A stretch of DNA of 64,000 nucleotides from Enterocloster asparagiformis (GTDB taxonomy: Bacteria > Bacillota > Clostridia > Lachnospirales > Lachnospiraceae): contig JAGZSY010000020.1 in NCBI GenBank assembly GCA_018380885.1, positions 58,802 to 122,801 on the forward strand, read 5' to 3'. Positions within the stretch are counted from its first letter, which is position 1; the number at the start of each line of letters is the position of its first letter. Under the pieces are notes generated by a model. The model was not told the origin of the DNA. It made no database searches and saw only the letters and a program-made list of their open reading frames with translations. Of this stretch, positions 9,991 through 18,276 are shown piece after piece. A program made the position numbers and the translations under genes.

Positions 9991-10307
9991 ATTACCTCTC
10001 CTTTTTTAAGATTTTGTTTCCAAGTATCTTATATCCATTATTATATCGGTTCCCCTCGCCGGCCGGAACCGGACAAAACTGCTATAATGCCTGTAATTCT
10101 GCTGTTTTTTATATTTTTCCTGCTATTATACCATATTTTTAATGCAATATTCACATGATTCTGCGGGCATCACATTAACATCATGAAATAATATACAAAT
10201 ACATTTCTCTTATTATGTGGATTCGCGGCCTCTTATTGTGGCAAAACCGCCTCATATATGATAAAATGGTTACATTCAAATGAGACGTACCAGCAGGGGG
10301 ATTTGAG
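9991..10307. promoter_or_regulatory. Divergent regulatory region between transporter operon and sensor operon
   Basis: This 317-base AT-rich gap must hold the promoters of both operons. Several -10-like boxes are visible: on the minus strand TATAAT at about 10035-10040 and 10125-10130, without an obvious -35; on the plus strand TATGAT at about 10256-10261 with TTATTG 18 bases upstream. Two related plus-strand motifs, TTATTATGTGG and TTATTGTGG (about 10210-10242), could be half sites for the AraC-type regulator encoded at 13035; that is speculation. Confidence 0.4.
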
Positions 10308-11351
10308 ATGAAACCTAACAGAAAATATATACGGCGGTTCTTTTTTTTCATTCTGCCCGTCTTTGCCGGCTGTCTGCTCCTGTCCGGCCGCATCCGCAGG
10401 GAGCAGGCGGACTACTCCGCCCTGGCCCCGGCCGAGGAGGACCGGCTGATCATCTACACCTCCCACCTGGAGGACACCTACGCGCCCATCATCAGAGAAT
10501 TTGAGGAGCGGACCGGCATCTGGGTCCAGGTGGAAACCGGCGGCTCCGTCGAGCTTCTGGAGCGGATCGCCGCGGAGTCGGAAAATCCGCGCTGCGACGT
10601 GATTTTCGGCGGAGGCGTGGAGACCCTGGACTCCTTCAGCGACCGCTTCTCCCCCTACATAAGCGCGGAGTCCAAAAACCTTCCCGCGGAATACGTCCAG
10701 AAGGACGGGCTTTGGACTCCATTTTCCATCCCTCCCACCGTGCTGATCTACAACCCTAAGCTGGTTCGGACCAACCCTCCCACCGGATGGGCCAGCCTGC
10801 TAAACCCTGCCTGGAAGGGAAAAATCGCCTTTGCCAACCCGGAGACCTCCGGCTCCAGCTACACGGCGCTGGCCACCCTGCTGCAGATTCTCCCCGGCCA
10901 CAAGGAGGAGCTTCTCCGGACATTTTTTGACAATCTGGACGGCCGCCTCGTGCCGGATTCCAGCTCCGTGGTAAGCGAGGTGGCGGACGGCAGCTGTTAC
11001 ATCGGCGTGACATTGGAGGAGAACGCGCTGCGCAGCATGAAAAAGGGGTACGACATCGCCATGGTTTACCCGGAGGAGGGAACCAGCGCGATCCCGGACG
11101 GCCTGGCCATCATCGCCGGCTGCCGTCACGAGGAGAACGCCCGCCGTTTTGTGGATTTCACGCTGGGGGAGGACGTCCAGACCTATCTCTCCCGCTCCTG
11201 CAATCTCAGGGCCGTGAGAAAGGACGTGCCGCAGCCCGGGGAGATCACCGGCGAATTTCTGACCTTTCCCTATGACATCGACTGGGCCGCGGACAGCCAG
11301 GAGGACATCCTGGCCCTGTGGCACGGCCTGGCAAGGGAGGTGTCGCCATGA
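10308..11351 (+). CDS. Membrane-tethered periplasmic-type binding protein, sensor partner of the downstream kinase (HptA/PgtC-like)
   Basis: The 347-residue protein begins with a hydrophobic anchor (residues 9-25; a weak lipobox, FAGC, is possible) and continues with an FbpA-type binding fold (LIIYTSHLEDTYAPIIREFE, then a CDVIFGGG strand). Its gene overlaps the histidine kinase gene by four bases (ATGA) and lies divergently from the transporter operon. Solute-binding proteins encoded directly before YesM/YesN-type pairs act as ligand sensors rather than transport components in S. aureus HptARS and in the phosphoglycerate PgtABC system. I infer the same role here, with a sugar phosphate or organophosphate as the likely ligand. 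Confidence 0.78.
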   Translation: MKPNRKYIRRFFFFILPVFAGCLLLSGRIRREQADYSALAPAEEDRLIIYTSHLEDTYAPIIREFEERTGIWVQVETGGSVELLERIAAESENPRCDVIFGGGVETLDSFSDRFSPYISAESKNLPAEYVQKDGLWTPFSIPPTVLIYNPKLVRTNPPTGWASLLNPAWKGKIAFANPETSGSSYTALATLLQILPGHKEELLRTFFDNLDGRLVPDSSSVVSEVADGSCYIGVTLEENALRSMKKGYDIAMVYPEEGTSAIPDGLAIIAGCRHEENARRFVDFTLGEDVQTYLSRSCNLRAVRKDVPQPGEITGEFLTFPYDIDWAADSQEDILALWHGLAREVSP

Positions 11352-13042
11352 AAGCCTGGATTCGCCGTTCCTTCAAAAACAGGATTTTTATCACCGTGCT
11401 TTTGGTGACGCTTCTGCCCCTTCTGTTCTGCGACGTGCTCATGATGCAGATTCAGAGGACCAGAAGCGAGAGCGGTCTGGCCAGGCAGGCCCAGGCCCAG
11501 TTAGACGGCCTGGACCAGGCGCTGCAGGACACCTGCGCCGCCTACCGCCAGGCAACGGAAAAGTTCTGCAACAGCACGGTCATCCGCAACGCCCTGCGCA
11601 ACAACACCTCCAGCTCCCGGGTGGTCTACCAGCTGCTGCTGCGGGAGACGGACCGCCTGCGGGAGCACGCCCGCTTCGACATTTTCAGCCCGGAGGGCAC
11701 CTGTCTCTACAGCACGGTCAGCCCGCTGCCTGAGGAGGAGTTAAACCCGCACTGGGGCGCCCTCTACGCCGCGTCCCAGACAGACGGGCTGGCGTTTTGC
11801 GCCGGGAGCGGCCAGACGGCCATGACGGCCGCCCGGGCCGTCCGGGGCTATGACGGGCTGATATTGGGCTATGTGGTGATCTCCATGACCAGCGAGGACT
11901 TTGAACAGCTCTTCGACGGGCTCTACAGCGCCACCCACGTGGTCATCGTGCTGGACCCCACCTGGCAGACCATCTATCACACCCAGCCGGCCCAGGCGGA
12001 GCGCTCCACCGCAGTCCTGCGAAACCAGCTGCTCGCCGGGAAAACGCTGACCGGGATCGACGGGGAATACTATTTTTACATCGCCCGCAACCAGGCCACC
12101 GGCCTCTCCCTGATCCTGCAGCAGCCCAAAACCTTCACCTCCCAGGTCATGGGGACCTTTTACGCGGTCAGCGCCATGATGGGCTTTCTGTGCCTGCTGC
12201 TCTGCCTCTGGTGCGCCTGGCTGCTCAGCCGCCACCTGGCCCGCCCGGTCCACCAGCTGGACCAGGCCATGGGCGAGGTCAAGAAGGGAAATCTGGATAT
12301 CCACATGGAAACCGACCGGGAGGACGAGCTGGGGCGGCTGACGGAGAGCTTCAACCGCATGACCGAGGAATACCGCCAGAACCTGGTCCGCTCGGTCAAG
12401 CGGCAGAAGGAGTTAAACGAAACCCAGCTGCGGATGATGCAAGCCCAGTTAAACCCCCATTTTCTCTACAACACGCTGGATTCCATGAAATGGCTGGGCG
12501 TCACCCACCAGGTGCCCCAGGTGGCCTCCCTGGCCACCGATCTGGCCATCATCCTCAGGGCCGGAATTTCCGGCAGCGAGTTTATCACCCTGGAGGAGGA
12601 GCTGGAGCTGATCGACCGCTACATCGATATCCAGTCCCTGCGGTTTGAGGACCGCTTTACCTGTGAAATCGACGTGCCCGACCGGCTGCAAAGCTGCCTT
12701 GTGCCCAAGCTGGTGCTGCAGCCACTGGTGGAGAACGCCATCATCCACGGGGTGGCGGACCGGGACGACGGCTACATCAAGCTCCAGGCCAGGGAGCGGG
12801 AGGGCGATCTCCTTCTCTCCGTCCAGGATAACGGCTGCGGCATCCCGCCCGAGGTTTTAAGCCGGCTCAACAGCGGCGACCAGAAAATCCCCGGCGAGCA
12901 TCTGGGCCTGTTCAACGTGAGCAGCATCATCCGGCTGCATTTTGGGAAAAAATACGGCATATCCGCCGAATCCACACCGGGCGAGGGCAGCATTATCCGG
13001 CTGCTTCTGCCAATTCAGAGAAAGGAGGCAGACAATGCTTAA
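11348..13042 (+). CDS. Sensor histidine kinase, YesM/HptS type
   Basis: Membrane sensor kinase of 564 residues. One membrane helix near residues 14-33, an extracellular sensing region, a second helix near 270-295, a HAMP domain (about 297-350), then a His_kinase domain with phosphoacceptor His371 in NPHFLYNTLD and an ATP-binding domain with N-box VENAIIHG and G-box DNGCGIP. The start at 11348 has GGGAGG upstream and overlaps the preceding stop (ATGA); the longer in-frame start at 11318 lacks such a site. The gene overlaps the response-regulator gene by eight bases, so all three are translationally coupled. Confidence 0.93.
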   Translation: MKAWIRRSFKNRIFITVLLVTLLPLLFCDVLMMQIQRTRSESGLARQAQAQLDGLDQALQDTCAAYRQATEKFCNSTVIRNALRNNTSSSRVVYQLLLRETDRLREHARFDIFSPEGTCLYSTVSPLPEEELNPHWGALYAASQTDGLAFCAGSGQTAMTAARAVRGYDGLILGYVVISMTSEDFEQLFDGLYSATHVVIVLDPTWQTIYHTQPAQAERSTAVLRNQLLAGKTLTGIDGEYYFYIARNQATGLSLILQQPKTFTSQVMGTFYAVSAMMGFLCLLLCLWCAWLLSRHLARPVHQLDQAMGEVKKGNLDIHMETDREDELGRLTESFNRMTEEYRQNLVRSVKRQKELNETQLRMMQAQLNPHFLYNTLDSMKWLGVTHQVPQVASLATDLAIILRAGISGSEFITLEEELELIDRYIDIQSLRFEDRFTCEIDVPDRLQSCLVPKLVLQPLVENAIIHGVADRDDGYIKLQAREREGDLLLSVQDNGCGIPPEVLSRLNSGDQKIPGEHLGLFNVSSIIRLHFGKKYGISAESTPGEGSIIRLLLPIQRKEADNA

Positions 13043-13781
13043 GGTTCTAATAGTAGACGATGAATCCGTGGTCCGCAGGGGCATTGTCCTGGGCGTGGAC
13101 TGGGCTTCCATGGACTGCGTGGTGGTGGGCGAGGCCGCCAACGGCGAGGAGGGCATAGCCGCTGTGGAGCGGTACGGCCCGAACCTGATCATCACCGATA
13201 TCCGGATGCCCCGCATGGACGGCATCGAGATGATGAACGAGCTGCGCCGCCGGGGCTGCCGCGCCCACGTCATCCTTTTGACCGCGTACAGCGACTTTTC
13301 CTACGCCCGCAGCGCCCTCCAGTTCGGGGCCGCGGATTATCTGCTCAAGCCCTTCCGTGACCAGGACCTGATCACGGCCATCGACCGCGTCCGGGAGCGC
13401 GAGCAGATGCAGACCTCCCTCACGCCCCGGGAGATGCCCACCCTGGCCAAGGGGGACAAGAGCAAGTACGTGCTCGAGGCCATGAATTACATCGCGGAGC
13501 ACTACAGCGACAGCGATATCAGCATCACCCCCATCGCCCGGTCCCTGGGCGTCAGCGAGAGCCATTTAAGCCACGTATTCAAGAAGGAAACCAGCTACAC
13601 CATCGTCAACTACCTGACCCAGTACCGCATCCACACGGCCATGAAGCTGCTGGAGGACTGCCGGTACAAGGTCTACGAGGTGGCGGAGATGGTGGGCTAC
13701 CGGGACGTGGCGTATTTCGGGAGCACCTTTAAAAAGCTCACGGGCATGTCGCCGTCGGAGTATCAGGACCGGTGCCATTAA
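13035..13781 (+). CDS. Response regulator with AraC-type DNA-binding domain, YesN/HptR type
   Basis: Cognate regulator of the upstream kinase, 248 residues. An N-terminal receiver domain carries the acidic pair Asp8-Asp9, phosphoacceptor Asp55 (IITDIRMPRMDG) and the conserved Lys of LLKPF. The C-terminal part (about residues 150-245) has two helix-turn-helix motifs of AraC type, including ARSLGVSESHLSHVFKKE and VAEMVGYRDVAYFG. It is shorter than many YesN proteins because there is little linker between the domains. The start follows AAGGAGG and overlaps the kinase stop. The likely target is the divergent transporter promoter; this is inferred from position. Confidence 0.93.
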   Translation: MLKVLIVDDESVVRRGIVLGVDWASMDCVVVGEAANGEEGIAAVERYGPNLIITDIRMPRMDGIEMMNELRRRGCRAHVILLTAYSDFSYARSALQFGAADYLLKPFRDQDLITAIDRVREREQMQTSLTPREMPTLAKGDKSKYVLEAMNYIAEHYSDSDISITPIARSLGVSESHLSHVFKKETSYTIVNYLTQYRIHTAMKLLEDCRYKVYEVAEMVGYRDVAYFGSTFKKLTGMSPSEYQDRCH

Positions 13782-13917
13782 ACAGGGATTACAAGCCGGC
13801 GCAGATCGAGAGAGAATAAAATTGAGGTGCGCGTATGCAGGCTGCCCCACCGAAAAAGCGCAACGTCCCCGGCAAAGGACCTGTGGTCTAGGAAATCCGG
13901 CCTGACGACAGCCGGGC

Positions 13918-15108
13918 CTATTTCACATACTTCCGGTACGCGTCCCTCATGCGCGCCAGCGCGGCCTCCACATATTTTGTGGGGCAGGCCAGGTTCCAGC
14001 GCTCAAAGCCGCCGCCCTGTTCCCCGAACACATAGCCTTCGTCGAAAAACAGCCTCGCCTCCTCATGGTTGATGCGCTCCAGCTCTTCGCTGGTGAGCCC
14101 CAGCCCTCTCCAGTCCATCCACAGCAGGTACGTCGCCTCCATCCTCTTTACCTGAATCTGCGGAAACTCCTTCGCCATGAAGTCAACCACCAGCTGCCTG
14201 TTGGTGTCGATGACCTGAATGGCCTCGTCCAGCCACTCCTCACACCCGGCGTACGCCGCCTGGCAGGCGCGGTAGCCCAGAATATTGCACTTGGGATTGG
14301 GGTTGGTCCGCTTAAGCGCCGCCCAGAACTTCTCTCTCAGCTCCGGGTTGGGTATAAAAATGTTGGAGGTCTGAAGCCCCGCCAGGTTAAAGGTCTTGCT
14401 GGGCGCAGTGCAGACGATACAGTTGTGGGCGAACTCCTCGGAGATGGATGCGAACACAATATGCTCATATCCCGGCATAATCAGGTCAAAATGGATCTCG
14501 TCGGAGATCACCAGCACATGGTGCCTCAGGCAGATTTCCCCGATCTTTACCAGCTCCTCCCTGGTCCACACGCGTCCGCACGGGTTGTGGGGGCTGCAGA
14601 GAATCAGCATTTTGGTATTCTCGTCCGCCGCCTTCTTCTCAAAATCGTCAAAGTCGATCCCATAGCTGTCCCCCTGGGGCACCAGCGGGCAGTCCACCAG
14701 AACGCGGTTGTTGTCCAGGACCGCGTGGTACATGGGATAGTAGACCGGCGTCATCAGCATGACCCCGTCGCCCTCCCCGGTGTAAATCTTCACCGCGTCG
14801 AAAAACGCGTCCACAATTCCATGGGCCGGCAGCATCCACTCCGGCTTCGCCTCCCAGCCGTGCCTATTCTTCATCCACCTGCACGCGGTTTCCTGGTACT
14901 CCGCCGTGGGGTTGGCGTACCCCATGATGGAGTGGTCCAGCTCGTATTTCAGAGCCTCCACAATCTCAGGCGCGGTCACAAACTCCATGTCCGCGACGGA
15001 AAACGGAATGATGTTCTCCTCCTCCTTCACGCCGTTTGCCGCCAGCTCGTCCCATTTTTTAGAACCTGTGTTGTACCGTTTATGTACGGTCTCAAAATCG
15101 TATCTCAT
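13918..15108 (-). CDS. PLP-dependent C-S lyase/aminotransferase (MalY/PatB family)
   Basis: A 396-residue fold-type I PLP enzyme. The PLP lysine is Lys238 in APSKTFNLAG, and SPHNPCGRVW and SDEIHFDL are the usual cofactor-contact motifs. The opening (YDFETVHKRYNTGSKKWD) is characteristic of MalY/PatB proteins, which are often cystathionine beta-lyases or cysteine-S-conjugate lyases. It ends an operon with an amino-acid permease and a glutaredoxin-like gene under a MarR-type regulator, so a role in uptake and cleavage of a sulfur amino acid is plausible. Exact substrate unknown. Confidence 0.88.
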   Translation of the reverse strand: MRYDFETVHKRYNTGSKKWDELAANGVKEEENIIPFSVADMEFVTAPEIVEALKYELDHSIMGYANPTAEYQETACRWMKNRHGWEAKPEWMLPAHGIVDAFFDAVKIYTGEGDGVMLMTPVYYPMYHAVLDNNRVLVDCPLVPQGDSYGIDFDDFEKKAADENTKMLILCSPHNPCGRVWTREELVKIGEICLRHHVLVISDEIHFDLIMPGYEHIVFASISEEFAHNCIVCTAPSKTFNLAGLQTSNIFIPNPELREKFWAALKRTNPNPKCNILGYRACQAAYAGCEEWLDEAIQVIDTNRQLVVDFMAKEFPQIQVKRMEATYLLWMDWRGLGLTSEELERINHEEARLFFDEGYVFGEQGGGFERWNLACPTKYVEAALARMRDAYRKYVK

Positions 15109-15128
15109 CCTCTGATCCTCCTGATATT

Positions 15129-15425
15129 CTATTCATTTGCCGCTTTTTCCATGGCTTCTTTTAAATCCAGCGTCCTGTGGCCGTCCGCAAACACAAAACA
15201 CGGAAGCCCGATTTTCCCCTCTGTGGGGTAGTCCTCCCTGCCGGACATTTCCCGGAACGAGGCGTAGACCGCGTCGTGCTCGTGAAGCGCCAGGAAGCTT
15301 TTCAAGTCACCCAGGCTTGCGGACAAATCCTGAAAGGAAAAAACCAGCCCCGCCTCCTTGCATTTCGTGATCGCATAGAGCGTGTTGGGGCACAGATGGC
15401 TTCCCACAATTTTAAAACTGTTCAT
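15129..15425 (-). CDS. Glutaredoxin-like protein without CxxC
   Basis: A 98-residue cytosolic protein with a thioredoxin-fold start (FKIVGSHLCPNTLYAITKCKE) in which the usual CPYC-type active site is replaced by CPNT, leaving one cysteine, as in monothiol glutaredoxin-related proteins. The cis-Pro region appears as IGLPCFVFADG near the C-terminus. AAGGAGGTG precedes the start. It lies 20 bases from the C-S lyase gene and 12 bases from the permease gene, so it belongs to that operon. A redox or thiol-handling role fits the neighbours but is inferred. Confidence 0.75.
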   Translation of the reverse strand: MNSFKIVGSHLCPNTLYAITKCKEAGLVFSFQDLSASLGDLKSFLALHEHDAVYASFREMSGREDYPTEGKIGLPCFVFADGHRTLDLKEAMEKAANE

Positions 15426-15437
15426 GTGCTCACCTCC

Positions 15438-16796
15438 TTACTTTCCGTCGTCCGTGGTGTAATCCACGATCAGGTCGTTTTCAATCTTCACATTCTTGGC
15501 GAACACCGCCACGTAGACGATAACCGCCAGCACCAGCACCGCCAAAAATCCGATCACCGTCAGGGACAGATTCATAAACAGGGAGTAGGACAGCACGCAC
15601 AGCACGATGATGCCTACCACGGCCAGCAATTTTGCCGCTCCCGCTGAAATCTTCAGTGCGGAGCGCTTGAGGATGTCGCCGCCCTTGGCAGTCAGCACGA
15701 ACAGGGCCGCGCAGACCATCAGCTTGGTCAGCAGAGAGTTGGCGGTGGTAAATTTGGTGATAAAGGAAATGTCAAATTTCAGCGCCAGCGGGATCATGCC
15801 CACCAGATAGAACAGGGTCAGCAGCTTGTAGGGAACGCCGTGCCTGCTCACCGTGCCAAAGCTCTTGGGAAGCAGGCCGTCGTCGCACGCCACCAGCAGG
15901 GGCTTGGTGATCCAGGAAAGGGTTGCATTCAGCGTGGTGGCCGTAGCGCCCAGCGCAGCGCCGATGACGAACAGGTAGAACGCCACCCCCGGCATGGTCT
16001 GACCCGCCACCAGCGTCAGCGGCTGGTTCGCCACCTGGTCGATGGGCAGAATACCCGCCGCCACCAGCGCGATCAGCACATAGAACACGCCCACGCCAAA
16101 GGTGGAAACCACCATGACCTTGGGGATGGTGCGCCCTGCGTCCTTGGCCTCACCGCCCAGCTCCGCGATAAACTGCGCGCCCGCCGTGGCTGAGCTGAGC
16201 AGCGCCAGCGTACTGACAAAGGCCATGGGGCCGTTTAAAAACAGATTTTCGCGCTTCACAATGTAGCTCATATCGACCTTCGGAAGGCCGAAGGCAATGA
16301 ACAGGAACAGCCCGCCAAACAGCGCAATGCTCATCACCTTGTTGAGCAGCGCGGCCGACTTGGTTCCCACCAGGTTCATCCCAAAGAACAGGGTCAGGAT
16401 GACCATGGCAACCACATGCTGGTCCACTCCCGGCACAATACTTGCAAAGTAGGCGCCAAAGCTCAGCGCGTACTGGGAGATGGCCACGCCAAAGGATGTG
16501 GCGTGCAGCAGCAGATAAACCATACCTGCGCCCTTGCCCATCAGCCGGCTGCAATACCGGTACGGCCCGCCGGTGGTCGGCGCCGCCGAACTCAGGATTG
16601 CCACCGGAAAAATACTGATAATTGTTAAAAATGGAGATACCAGGAATGCGAGAACCACGCCTGTCCCGGTCATGCCGATGGCCACACCTGTGGACGACAT
16701 GATTCCCGCGCCGATGATCTGTCCGATCGCAATGGCCATCAGATCCCAAAACCCCAGATTGCGGATCAATTTGCTCTCTTGTCTCTGAGCACTCAT
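15438..16796 (-). CDS. APC-superfamily amino-acid permease
   Basis: Integral membrane transporter of 452 residues with about 12 hydrophobic segments. The first helix has the glycine-rich APC signature IGQIIGAGIMSSTG. First gene of a three-gene operon with the glutaredoxin-like and C-S lyase genes. AGGAGGG lies five bases before the ATG. Its promoter overlaps a perfect palindrome that is repeated at the divergent MarR-type gene, which suggests repression by that regulator. The substrate is not identifiable; the downstream lyase points to a sulfur-containing amino acid. Confidence 0.9.
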   Translation of the reverse strand: MSAQRQESKLIRNLGFWDLMAIAIGQIIGAGIMSSTGVAIGMTGTGVVLAFLVSPFLTIISIFPVAILSSAAPTTGGPYRYCSRLMGKGAGMVYLLLHATSFGVAISQYALSFGAYFASIVPGVDQHVVAMVILTLFFGMNLVGTKSAALLNKVMSIALFGGLFLFIAFGLPKVDMSYIVKRENLFLNGPMAFVSTLALLSSATAGAQFIAELGGEAKDAGRTIPKVMVVSTFGVGVFYVLIALVAAGILPIDQVANQPLTLVAGQTMPGVAFYLFVIGAALGATATTLNATLSWITKPLLVACDDGLLPKSFGTVSRHGVPYKLLTLFYLVGMIPLALKFDISFITKFTTANSLLTKLMVCAALFVLTAKGGDILKRSALKISAGAAKLLAVVGIIVLCVLSYSLFMNLSLTVIGFLAVLVLAVIVYVAVFAKNVKIENDLIVDYTTDDGK

Positions 16797-16868
16797 TTTA
16801 CCCTCCTGCCTGCAGAAATCGCTCGCTTTATTTCTGCGCTCTTTTTTGTTAATGTTCTTACCATGATA

Positions 16869-16902
16869 TTAAGCTGCTTAACTTCATGTTAAGTATCTTA
16901 AC
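16869..16902. promoter_or_regulatory. Two palindromic operators upstream of the permease operon
   Basis: TTAAGCTGCTTAA (16869-16881) and GTTAAGTATCTTAAC (16888-16902) are perfect inverted repeats with the same GTTAAG half site, centred about 20 bases apart. The second covers the -10 box of the permease promoter. They fit dimeric binding sites of the divergently encoded MarR-type protein. Confidence 0.7.
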
Positions 16903-16923
16903 TCGTTTAGTGACAAATGTCAA
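16895..16923 (-). promoter_or_regulatory. Promoter of the permease/glutaredoxin-like/lyase operon
   Basis: -35 TTGACA (16918-16923), 17-base spacer, -10 TAAGAT (16895-16900). The -10 lies inside palindrome 16888-16902. Confidence 0.75.
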
Positions 16924-17009
16924 CAAGATTTACCATCTTTTTTGCAAAATCAAACAGGGGTTTTGTGAACTTTTTAATTTGTTCACGGATTTCAATTTGT
17001 GCGTAGATT

Positions 17010-17054
17010 TTATGGAAATAATCTGATATAGTAGAACATGTAAAGCGGCTTAAC
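17010..17054 (+). promoter_or_regulatory. Promoter and operator of the MarR-type gene
   Basis: -10 TATAGT at 17027-17032 with a weak -35 (TAGATT, 17 bases upstream). GTAAAGCGGCTTAAC at 17040-17054 is the same palindrome as upstream of the permease operon with one mismatch and would cover the transcription start, suggesting autoregulation. A separate GTGAAC/GTTCAC inverted repeat lies at about 16974-16986. Confidence 0.55.
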
Positions 17055-17084
17055 AAAACACATGACAGAATGGAAATACAAATT

Positions 17085-17561
17085 ATGGCAAATCATCACT
17101 ACACCATCGCGGACATGGCCAATATTCTGCACCAGACCTCATCCCTGTATATGTCCTCCAACATCCCCATCGACTACGGGACCGGCGACAAATATACCGC
17201 CGTGGAGGTCCACATGCTGAGGTACATCATCGACCATCCGGGCAAGACCGTCACGGACCTCTCCAGGGAATGGGACAAGACCAAGGCCGCCATCTCCCAG
17301 ATGATGAAAAAGCTGGAGGAGAAAGAGCTGATCCGCAAAGAACCGGCCCCCGACAGCGACAAAAAGCAATTATACTACGCCACGCCCAAGGGCCTGACGC
17401 TCAATGAGACTCATACAAATTACGACTCCGTGGTTTTTGCCCAGACCATCGACCTGCTCAAAAGCACCTGTTCCGACGAGGAGATCGGCGTCTGCTTCCA
17501 CGTGCTGGAGGAGTACAACAAAGCGCGGCGCAAAAAGCACTACCGCTCCAAGCCGGAGTGA
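17085..17561 (+). CDS. MarR-family transcriptional regulator
   Basis: About 158 residues. A winged helix-turn-helix occupies the middle: KTVTDLSREWDKTKAAISQMMKKLEEKELI followed by the wing DSDKKQLYYATPKG (landmarks given in two pieces). Long flanking helices would form the dimer interface. Neither candidate ATG (17070 or 17085) has a strong ribosome binding site; I prefer 17085. It is divergent from the permease operon, and shared palindromes on both promoters suggest it controls both. The ligand is unknown. Confidence 0.88.
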   Translation: MANHHYTIADMANILHQTSSLYMSSNIPIDYGTGDKYTAVEVHMLRYIIDHPGKTVTDLSREWDKTKAAISQMMKKLEEKELIRKEPAPDSDKKQLYYATPKGLTLNETHTNYDSVVFAQTIDLLKSTCSDEEIGVCFHVLEEYNKARRKKHYRSKPE

Positions 17562-17586
17562 CACGCCCCGGCTGCCTGTTGCGCGG

Positions 17587-17636
17587 AAAAAGGGGAGACA
17601 GCGGCGATCGTTTGGCCGCCGCTGTCTCCCCTTTTT
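17587..17636. terminator. Bidirectional terminator between marR-type gene and methyltransferase gene
   Basis: A 20-base perfect inverted repeat (17587-17606 and 17617-17636) flanked by A5 and T5, so it can terminate in both directions for the two convergent genes. Confidence 0.9.
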
Positions 17637-17646
17637 CGCGCAAATT

Positions 17647-18276
17647 TTACCCGCCGAATACCAGCCAGTGCCCCCGCCCTTCGTCGTTCACAATGGTCAG
17701 CGAGCGCCCCATCCGTCCGGCCAGCTCCCTATAGCCCTGATCCGTGAGCGCCTTTGAGACGCCCTTCTGCCTGCCCATACAGACTAAGCCCAGCTCGTCC
17801 ATCCGCTCCATGATGGCCTTGCGCTGCCAGGGCCTGCCCAGCCCGCCTCCGATATAGGTCTTTCCCCCCGGCTTTAACACCCGCAGAATCTCCGAGAACG
17901 CCCGCTCCTGGTCCTCCCAGAAAAACATGGACCCGCGGCTGACCACCAGATCAAAGGCCTGGTCCCCGAAGGGCAGGGCCGCCACGTCCGCCTGGTAAAA
18001 CCTGCTGCGCCCCGCCAGCCCCAGCCGCTTTGCCCGCTCCCCGGCCAGCTTCACGGCCGTGGGGTTGATGTCCACAAAATCGCCGTCCAGGGCGGATTTG
18101 CCCATGACCGCAAAGCCCAGATGGCCGCCCCCGCAGCCCACGTCCAGCATACGTCCCGAGACGATTCCCGTCTCCTCCAGCAAATCCCCGGCGATCACAT
18201 CATAAATCGGATAGAACACCTGCTCCGCAATATCGTCAAACTCGTAATCCGGGTTTGTAAAATCAATTTTCTCCAC
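17647..18276 (-). CDS. SAM-dependent class I methyltransferase, last gene of the metal operon
   Basis: About 209 residues. SAM-binding motif I is LDVGCGGGHLG, followed by an acidic DINP loop, a post-I region ALPFGDQAFDLVVSRG and EILRVLKPGGKTYIGGG. I take the GTG at 18276 as start because GGAAGGAG precedes it and the family N-terminus begins here; the overlapping upstream frame is the end of the moeA-like gene. The 14-base overlap couples it to that gene. Ubie/COQ5-like methyltransferases of this kind methylate small molecules; the substrate is not evident, and its place in a molybdenum/tungsten-type operon is unusual. Confidence 0.83.
   Translation of the reverse strand: MEKIDFTNPDYEFDDIAEQVFYPIYDVIAGDLLEETGIVSGRMLDVGCGGGHLGFAVMGKSALDGDFVDINPTAVKLAGERAKRLGLAGRSRFYQADVAALPFGDQAFDLVVSRGSMFFWEDQERAFSEILRVLKPGGKTYIGGGLGRPWQRKAIMERMDELGLVCMGRQKGVSKALTDQGYRELAGRMGRSLTIVNDEGRGHWLVFGG

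Noticed and set aside
11272..11733. Plus-strand Pro/Arg/Gln-rich frame overlapping the histidine kinase start
   Set aside because: A shadow of the kinase gene in another frame.
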